NCBI GenBank assembly: GCA_003452965.1
Contig: DMMW01000002.1
Span: 1 to 10,887 of the forward strand
Direction: 5' to 3'
DNA from: Elusimicrobiota bacterium
GTDB lineage: Bacteria > Elusimicrobiota > UBA8919
DNA: 10,887 bases
Below the pieces are notes generated by a model, which searched no databases, had not been told where the DNA came from, and saw only the letters and a program-made list of their open reading frames with translations. The position numbers and the translations under genes are program-made. Positions 6,306-10,887 of this stretch are shown in pieces (the stretch's first letter is position 1; each line of letters begins with the position of its first letter).

Positions 6306-8897
6306 ATGGTGCAATTTAATAATGCAAGCTCAGGGTTGAAAGGGTTAGATGACGTTATACATGGTTTAAGAAAAGGCGATAATGTTGTCTGGCAGGTAGA
6401 TGATATAAGGGATTACAAGCATTTTGTAATCCCTTTTGTTATTGAAGCTATAAAAAGCAAAAAGAAAATTATTTATATGCGGTTTGCAGAACATGAGCCT
6501 CTTTTGGAACCGCAGTCAAATTTAAAGATATATAAGCTTGATGCTTATAATGGTTTTGAATCTTTTTCATCACAAATCCATAAAATAATAAAAAACGAAG
6601 GTAAAGACGTATACTATGTGTTTGATTGTCTTTCATATCTGTTATCTGCTTGGGCGACAGATATCATGATTGGCAATTTTTTCATAATTACTTGTCCATA
6701 TCTTTTTGAACTGAATACCGTTGCATATTTCTCGATATTAAGAAATAATCATTCATTTAAAACTATAGCAAGAATACGTGAAACCACACAGGTGCTTTTT
6801 GATTTATATAATTTAAACGGCGATTATTACATTCATCCACTGAAAGTCTGGAATCGTTATTCACCTACTATGTTCCTTCCACATTTTTATAATTCAAATT
6901 TATTTAAACCTGTGACAAACAGCTTAGATTCTTCAAAAATTCTTTCATACATATATAAAAAAGGTTCGGAAAATACTAAGAGAAATTTAGATTACTGGGA
7001 TAGATTGTTTTTGGAAGCTGAGGAACTTGTAAAATTATCTTCATCCAAAGTAGCAAAGAAAAGAATGGCGAATCATTTAAGCAGAATAATGATCGGCCGC
7101 GAAGATAAGATGTTAGATTTGGTAAAGGATTTTATTTCGCTTGAAGATTTATTGCAGATTAAAACTATGTTGATAGGCACAGGTTACATAGGAGGAAAAA
7201 CCGTCGGGATGTTGCTTGCGAGGAAAATATTATCCTCAGATAAAAGATTTAACTGGGAGGATATTTCCGAGCAACATGATTCTTTTTATATAGGTTCAGA
7301 TGTTTTCTATACATATATAGTGCAAAACGGGTGGTGGAAGTTATGGATGGAACATAAAACTGAAGAAGGGTATTTTAGTGCAGCTGTTATTTTAAAAGAA
7401 AAAATGTTGAACGGACTATTTCCAGACGAGATTAAGGAACAGTTACAGGTGATGATAGAATACTATGGGCAATCCCCAATAATAATTCGTTCCAGCAGCC
7501 TTTTGGAGGATAGTTTCGGAAATGCGTTTGCCGGCAAATATGAAAGTATATTCAATGCCAATCAAGGCACTTTTGAACAGAGATATTCAAATTTTGAAAA
7601 TGCAGTAAGGTATATCTTTTCAAGTACGATGAACGAAAGTGCATTAACCTATCGCCTGCAAAGAGGATTATCGCGTGAGGACGAACAAATGGCGATATTA
7701 GTACAGAGAGTATCCGGGTCGTATCATAAAAATTATTTTTTCCCTGATTTGGCGGGAGTTGGTATTTCACATAATATATTTTCATGGAAAGAAAATATGA
7801 ATCCCGAGGCAGGGATGCTTAGATTGGTATTCGGTTTAGGCACCAGGGCGGTTAATCGTGTTGAAAATGATTATCCGAGGATAGTAGCGCTGGATTCTCC
7901 TTTAACCAGGCCTGTTTCAGGGATAGAAGATATAAGAAAATATTCACAGCATTATATAGATCTTCTTAATCTAAACGAGAATAATCTGCAAACAATCCCG
8001 TTAATTAAAATTGTGAATGAAAATTTAGATTTTAATTTTGACCTAATCGGAATTAGGGATAATGAAACCGCCGCAAGGATGCATGAACTTAAAATGAAAG
8101 AGAAAGAATCATGGATTATAACATTTGATGAAATATTGTCAAAAACTGCTTTTGCAGACATTATACAAAAAATACTTAAAATTCTTGAAGCAAGCTATAA
8201 ATATCCGGTTGAAATAGAATTTACCGGTAATTTTAGTAAGGATAAAGTTATAAAAATAAACCTCTTACAATGTCGTCCTATTCAAATGAAACAAAAAGGG
8301 AAAAAAGTTGAAATGCCGGCTCAAATTAGAAAAGAAAAAATACTTTTTGAATCAAAAGGATTTTTTATGGGCGGGAACATCTCACAGATAATCAAATTAA
8401 TTATATATGTTGATCCGAAAAATTATATTAAATTATCTTTATCGGAAAAATATGATATTGCGCGAATAATTGGTAAAATTAATAAGAAAAATCAATATAA
8501 AGAAAAAACATCGGTAATGATTATAGGACCAGGACGTTGGGGGACGACAACACCTTCTTTAGGAATTCCTGTTAATTTTGCTGAAATAAATAATTTTACT
8601 GTAATGACCGAAATCTCATATAAGAGCGGCGATATGACGCCTGAACTCTCATTCGGCACACATTTTTTCCAGGATTTGGTAGAAACTAATATTTTTTATG
8701 TTGCACTTTTTACAGAGAAAGAAAATGTATATTTTAACGAGAAATGGTTTAAGCCTTTAAAAAATTCGTTGGTAAAAATTGTTCCGGAAAATGAAAAATA
8801 TCAGGATGTACTAAAAGTATACGATGTAAGTGATAAACATGTAAAAATTATGGCAGATATATTATCTCAAAAAGTAATATGCGGTAATATATATTAA
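6306..8897 (+). CDS. PEP synthase-type ATP-binding domain protein with a P-loop-less KaiC-like N-terminus
   Basis: The 863-residue protein appears to have three parts. Residues 1-200 resemble a KaiC/RAD55-type RecA fold: GLKGLDDVIHGLRKGD opens it, and YYVFDCLSYLL fits the Walker B strand. Where the P-loop should be, the sequence is VVWQVDDIRDYKHF, with no GxxGxGKT. Residues about 285-660 are a PEP/pyruvate-binding (PPDK N-terminal, ATP-grasp-like) domain: GYIGGKTVGM (Lys298), IIIRSSSLLEDSFGNAFAGK (Arg395), LVFGLGTRAV (508-517) and the closing LLQCRPIQ. The usual phospho-histidine domain (GGxxSHAA-like motif) and TIM barrel are absent, so it is not a normal PEP synthase. Residues about 670-863 form a domain I do not recognise, with GPGRWGT at 741-747. 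The in-frame TAA at 6303 rules out an earlier start. No Shine-Dalgarno site is seen, so coupling to gdhA is likely. Reaction and substrate are unknown. Confidence 0.85.
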   Translation: MVQFNNASSGLKGLDDVIHGLRKGDNVVWQVDDIRDYKHFVIPFVIEAIKSKKKIIYMRFAEHEPLLEPQSNLKIYKLDAYNGFESFSSQIHKIIKNEGKDVYYVFDCLSYLLSAWATDIMIGNFFIITCPYLFELNTVAYFSILRNNHSFKTIARIRETTQVLFDLYNLNGDYYIHPLKVWNRYSPTMFLPHFYNSNLFKPVTNSLDSSKILSYIYKKGSENTKRNLDYWDRLFLEAEELVKLSSSKVAKKRMANHLSRIMIGREDKMLDLVKDFISLEDLLQIKTMLIGTGYIGGKTVGMLLARKILSSDKRFNWEDISEQHDSFYIGSDVFYTYIVQNGWWKLWMEHKTEEGYFSAAVILKEKMLNGLFPDEIKEQLQVMIEYYGQSPIIIRSSSLLEDSFGNAFAGKYESIFNANQGTFEQRYSNFENAVRYIFSSTMNESALTYRLQRGLSREDEQMAILVQRVSGSYHKNYFFPDLAGVGISHNIFSWKENMNPEAGMLRLVFGLGTRAVNRVENDYPRIVALDSPLTRPVSGIEDIRKYSQHYIDLLNLNENNLQTIPLIKIVNENLDFNFDLIGIRDNETAARMHELKMKEKESWIITFDEILSKTAFADIIQKILKILEASYKYPVEIEFTGNFSKDKVIKINLLQCRPIQMKQKGKKVEMPAQIRKEKILFESKGFFMGGNISQIIKLIIYVDPKNYIKLSLSEKYDIARIIGKINKKNQYKEKTSVMIIGPGRWGTTTPSLGIPVNFAEINNFTVMTEISYKSGDMTPELSFGTHFFQDLVETNIFYVALFTEKENVYFNEKWFKPLKNSLVKIVPENEKYQDVLKVYDVSDKHVKIMADILSQKVICGNIY

Positions 8898-8916
8898 AGT
8901 AATATTTTAAATAATA

Positions 8917-8947
8917 AGTGTAGGGAACACGACCTGCATTTTTTTAT
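8917..8947 (+). terminator. Intrinsic terminator of the gdhA operon
   Basis: AGTGTAGG (8917-8924) pairs with CCTGCATT (8933-8940), including two G-U pairs, over an eight-base loop. A T-rich tract runs on from 8939. It lies 20 bases after the stop at 8897. A small alternative hairpin (GTGT 8918-8921 with ACAC 8927-8930) would compete with it. Confidence 0.75.
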
Positions 8948-8976
8948 TTTAACTCTGTGCAATATTAGGTATGGGG

Positions 8977-9005
8977 TTTACTTTTTTTTTATTTTATTAT
9001 ATAAT
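8977..9005 (+). promoter_or_regulatory. Promoter of serA
   Basis: A consensus -10 box TATAAT (9000-9005) stands 17 bp from TTTACT (8977-8982), a 4/6 match to TTGACA. The spacer is almost all T and A, including nine T in a row (8982-8990 counting the last -35 base). Transcription should start near 9012, leaving a 5' UTR of about 26 bases with no room for an attenuator. serA therefore lacks the leader seen at carA and gdhA. Confidence 0.75.
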
Positions 9006-9028
9006 TGCGTAATAGATTATTTAGATTT

Positions 9029-9035
9029 GGGGGAG
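9029..9035 (+). promoter_or_regulatory. Ribosome binding site that decides the serA start
   Basis: GGGGGAG ends two bases before the ATG at 9038. The spacing is short if GGAG pairs, but about four bases if the G-run pairs. The frame is open upstream to a TTG at 9005, but that codon overlaps the -10 box and would not be transcribed, so 9038 is preferred. Confidence 0.75.
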
Positions 9036-9037
9036 AT

Positions 9038-10624
9038 ATGTATAAGGTTTTAGTAAGTGATCCATTGGCAAAAGAAGGGGTTGAGATTCTTGAGAAAAAT
9101 AACGAATTTTCAGTAACTGTTAAAACAGGTATGAAACCGGATGAACTTAAAAGCATGATATCCGAATTTGACGGTCTGCTTGTCAGGAGTGAGACTAAAG
9201 TTACAAAGGAAATATTAGATGTAGCAGAAAAATTGAAGATAATAGGGAGAGCAGGTACGGGTGTTGATAATATAGATACTAAAGAGGCATCTAAGAAAGG
9301 GATAGTTGTTATGAATGTACCCGGAGGGAATACGATTTCAGCTGCCGAACATGCAGTCAGTATGCTTTTAGCATTATCAAGGAATATCCCGCAGGCAAAC
9401 GCATCACTTAAAAAGAAAGAATGGAAGAAAAAAGAGTTTGTTGGTGTTGAAGTTTTTGGAAAGACCGTCGGTGTTGTCGGATTGGGTAAAATTGGACTTG
9501 AAGTTGCCAAGAGGCTTCTGTCTTTTGGAATAAAGGTTTTGGTATATGACCCGTTTGTATCAAAAGAAAGGGCGATGCAGCTTGGCGTGGAAACCGTTTC
9601 GTTAGACGAACTTTTTAAAAATTCGGATTATATTACCATACATACACCAAAAACAGAAGCTACAAAAAATATGGTAAATAGCGAAACTATAAAGAAGATG
9701 AAGGACGGCGTTAGGATAGTAAACTGCGCACGCGGTGGGTTAATAGATGAACAGGCTTTGGCAGAAGCATTAAAGAGCGGTAAAGTTAAAGGTGCGGCAT
9801 TAGATGTATTTGAAAAGGAGCCATTGACAGAATCGCCGTTTTTTGAAATGAATAACGTTATTATGACGCCACATTTAGGTGCGTCCACCGAAGAAGCACA
9901 GACCAGCGTTTCCGTTGAAATTGTCAAGCAATTGGTTGAATATTTCACAAACGGTACGATAAGAAATGCGGTTAATTTTCCGTATATTCCTTCCGATGTT
10001 TTTCAGAAGATGCAGCCATATATATTGCTTTCGGAAAAATTGGGTTCTTTTTCATCGCAAATGATGCAAGGAAGGATTCTTTCCGTTGGGATTGGATATT
10101 CCGGGGAAGCGACGAAGTATGATTTGTCGCCCATTACAATAGCCGCTGTAAAAGGTATGCTTGATCCGGTAAGCGAAGAAGGAACGATAAATTTTATTAA
10201 TGCATCTTACATCGCTCAGGAAAAAGGCATAAAGATTTCGGAATCAAGAGTGCCCGATGTTTCTGATTTTACCAATCTTATTTCTGTAAAATTAAAGACA
10301 GAGAACGGGGAAAGTGTAATTTCCGGGACTGTTTTCGGTAAGAGCGATATAAGAATTGTAAAAATAAATGATTATTATGTTGATGTCGAAATTACTGAAA
10401 ATATTCTAATTTTTACAAATGCCGATAAACCCGGTGTTATAGGTAAAGTGGGCACTATTTTAGGCAAGAATTCTATAAATATTGCAGCAATGGAAGTCGG
10501 CAGAAAACAAGTTGGCGGTGATGCTATAACAATAGTAAATGTTGACTTATCGATTCCGGATAAGGTTTTATCTGAAATTAAAGAGCAATCTGAAATTAAG
10601 AATGTGAAGATGATAAAATTGTAA
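9038..10624 (+). CDS. serA: D-3-phosphoglycerate dehydrogenase (long, ACT-containing form)
   Basis: The enzyme oxidises 3-phosphoglycerate to 3-phosphohydroxypyruvate with NAD, the first step of serine synthesis; the next step takes its amino group from glutamate. The protein has 528 residues, typical of the long form. The 2-hydroxyacid dehydrogenase core (about 1-310) contains RAGTGVDNID, the NAD-binding GLGKIG (148-153), and the catalytic Arg232 (NCARGG), Glu261 (DVFEKEP) and His279 (TPHLGAST). Their spacing matches the M. tuberculosis enzyme. An intervening domain of the type found in long SerA proteins follows (about 315-450), then a C-terminal ACT domain (about 455-528) with NADKPGVIGKVGTILG. 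ACT domains in this family often mediate serine feedback inhibition, so that is plausible here. The gene has its own promoter and no neighbouring serC or serB in the window. Confidence 0.96.
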   Translation: MYKVLVSDPLAKEGVEILEKNNEFSVTVKTGMKPDELKSMISEFDGLLVRSETKVTKEILDVAEKLKIIGRAGTGVDNIDTKEASKKGIVVMNVPGGNTISAAEHAVSMLLALSRNIPQANASLKKKEWKKKEFVGVEVFGKTVGVVGLGKIGLEVAKRLLSFGIKVLVYDPFVSKERAMQLGVETVSLDELFKNSDYITIHTPKTEATKNMVNSETIKKMKDGVRIVNCARGGLIDEQALAEALKSGKVKGAALDVFEKEPLTESPFFEMNNVIMTPHLGASTEEAQTSVSVEIVKQLVEYFTNGTIRNAVNFPYIPSDVFQKMQPYILLSEKLGSFSSQMMQGRILSVGIGYSGEATKYDLSPITIAAVKGMLDPVSEEGTINFINASYIAQEKGIKISESRVPDVSDFTNLISVKLKTENGESVISGTVFGKSDIRIVKINDYYVDVEITENILIFTNADKPGVIGKVGTILGKNSINIAAMEVGRKQVGGDAITIVNVDLSIPDKVLSEIKEQSEIKNVKMIKL

Positions 10625-10643
10625 TTGTTGGAAAATCCAACAA
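10625..10643 (+). terminator. Hairpin directly after serA
   Basis: TTGTTGGA (10625-10632) and TCCAACAA (10636-10643) form a perfect 8-bp stem over an AAA loop, starting on the base after the serA stop codon. Only a short T-run follows (10648-10650), so it may be a weak terminator or a 3'-end stabiliser. A second small palindrome, GTGTTTACAC (10645-10654), follows at once. Confidence 0.5.
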
Positions 10644-10682
10644 GGTGTTTACACAGATTAAATGATGTTTGCCCAGTAAAAC

Positions 10683-10730
10683 GGGGTTGTAGCCCCCCAC
10701 GTAGTTTTCCTTGAAAACTATTCACGGGGG
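10683..10730. repeat. Two competing hairpins in the serA downstream region
   Basis: TAGTTTTC (10702-10709) pairs perfectly with GAAAACTA (10713-10720), and outside it CCCCC (10694-10698) pairs with GGGGG (10726-10730). The same C-run can instead pair with the G-run before it (GGGGT 10683-10687 with GCCCC 10692-10696). The composition is GC-richer than the genes. Confidence 0.5.
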
Positions 10731-10789
10731 CAGGTCGCTCGGTGCAGTAGCTCCGAGCTTCGTGTGCAAATTACACAGATGACACGAAG

Positions 10790-10860
10790 TGTCACCCTGA
10801 GAGAAACGAAGGGTCTCATAACCGAGATGCTTCTGCCGATGAATCGGCATCAGCATGACA
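10790..10860. repeat. 71-bp imperfect palindromic (REP-like) repeat
   Basis: The ends TGTCA (10790-10794) and TGACA (10856-10860) are complementary, as are the CTGA/TCAG segments next to them. GAAGGGTCTC (10808-10817) pairs with GAGATGCTTC (10824-10833) except at two central positions, over a six-base loop. The right arm holds its own perfect hairpin, TGCCGATGAATCGGCA (10834-10849). A smaller hairpin, GACACGAAGTGTC (10781-10793), overlaps the left end. This is the form of the dispersed palindromic repeats common between bacterial genes. Copy number cannot be judged from one window. Confidence 0.55.
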
Positions 10861-10887
10861 AAAATGTGGTTCTTAATCTGTGCAATC

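Larger units (their letters stand above)
10652..10882. repeat. 231-bp palindrome-rich block with 10-bp inverted ends
   Basis: CACAGATTAA (10652-10661) and its exact reverse complement TTAATCTGTG (10873-10882) bound the block. TTACACAGAT also occurs twice as a direct repeat (10649-10658 and 10771-10780), with a third, inverted near-copy at 10876-10885. Inside lie several hairpins and no open reading frame of note. The layout resembles a small non-coding mobile or dispersed element, but no target-site duplication was identified, so this is tentative. This 263-base tail of the window holds no recognisable gene. Confidence 0.4.

Noticed and set aside
6306..8897. Ordinary phosphoenolpyruvate synthase (ppsA)
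   Set aside because: The phospho-histidine motif and the PEP/pyruvate TIM barrel are missing, and the N- and C-terminal parts do not belong to that family.
9005..9037. TTG start for serA at 9005
   Set aside because: It overlaps the -10 box and so would not be transcribed; the ATG at 9038 has a G-rich ribosome binding site and gives the normal family length.
8989..9510. 173-codon antisense reading frame opposite the start of serA
   Set aside because: It is a shadow of serA: it has no homology that I recognise, no promoter or ribosome binding site, and a composition expected from the opposite strand of a conserved gene.
10625..10887. CRISPR array or tRNA gene in the repeat-rich tail
   Set aside because: The repeats are few, irregularly spaced and partly inverted, and no cloverleaf or tRNA TPsiC-arm signature is seen.

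Overview
The window is an AT-rich bacterial segment carrying five complete protein genes, all on the + strand and all tied to glutamine/glutamate, carbamoyl-phosphate or serine metabolism: carA, carB, a glutamate dehydrogenase gene (gdhA), an unusual protein with a PEP synthase-type ATP-binding domain, and serA. Bacterial origin is supported by sigma-70-type promoters, Shine-Dalgarno sites and hairpin-plus-T terminators. The mix of AT-rich genes, GC-richer palindromic spacers and the unusual PEP-domain protein fits an uncultured candidate-phylum type of bacterium (Omnitrophota/Elusimicrobiota-like lineages are a guess). The sequence alone does not settle the taxonomy.

Layout. 1-300: non-coding, with a hairpin at the left edge and then a promoter-hairpin-terminator leader for carA. 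301-4627: carA and carB, overlapping by 23 bases. 4628-4934: a second leader of the same design as the carA leader, then two GC-rich palindromes and a strong ribosome binding site. 4935-8897: gdhA followed 12 bases later by the PEP-domain gene, closed by an intrinsic terminator at about 8917-8945. 8898-9037: terminator, then a separate promoter for serA. 9038-10624: serA. 10625-10887: no gene, but dense small palindromes and repeats.

The most notable signal is regulatory. The carAB and gdhA operons share one compact cassette: TTGACA, 17 bp, TAATAT, then a 19-nt hairpin at the predicted 5' end of the RNA (GAGNGACAAWGAAGTCCTC), whose 3' arm is also the 5' arm of an intrinsic terminator. The two copies keep the hairpin almost unchanged while the rest of the terminator stem has diverged yet still pairs. 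This is the architecture of a transcription attenuator switched by something that stabilises the 5' hairpin. The hairpin loop is six bases with A at position 1 and G at position 4, as in the RNA targets of ANTAR-domain antiterminators that often control nitrogen genes. Only one such hairpin fits in the predicted transcript, whereas known ANTAR targets have two.

Functionally, CarAB uses glutamine nitrogen to make carbamoyl phosphate for pyrimidines and arginine, GdhA interconverts ammonium plus 2-oxoglutarate with glutamate, and SerA starts serine synthesis, whose next step takes its amino group from glutamate. A shared nitrogen-responsive attenuator on carAB and gdhA would make sense; that part is inference. 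The second notable item is the 863-residue protein encoded with gdhA. It appears to combine a KaiC/RecA-like domain lacking a P-loop, a PEP synthase-type ATP-binding domain, and a C-terminal domain I do not recognise, in place of the usual phospho-histidine and PEP/pyruvate domains.
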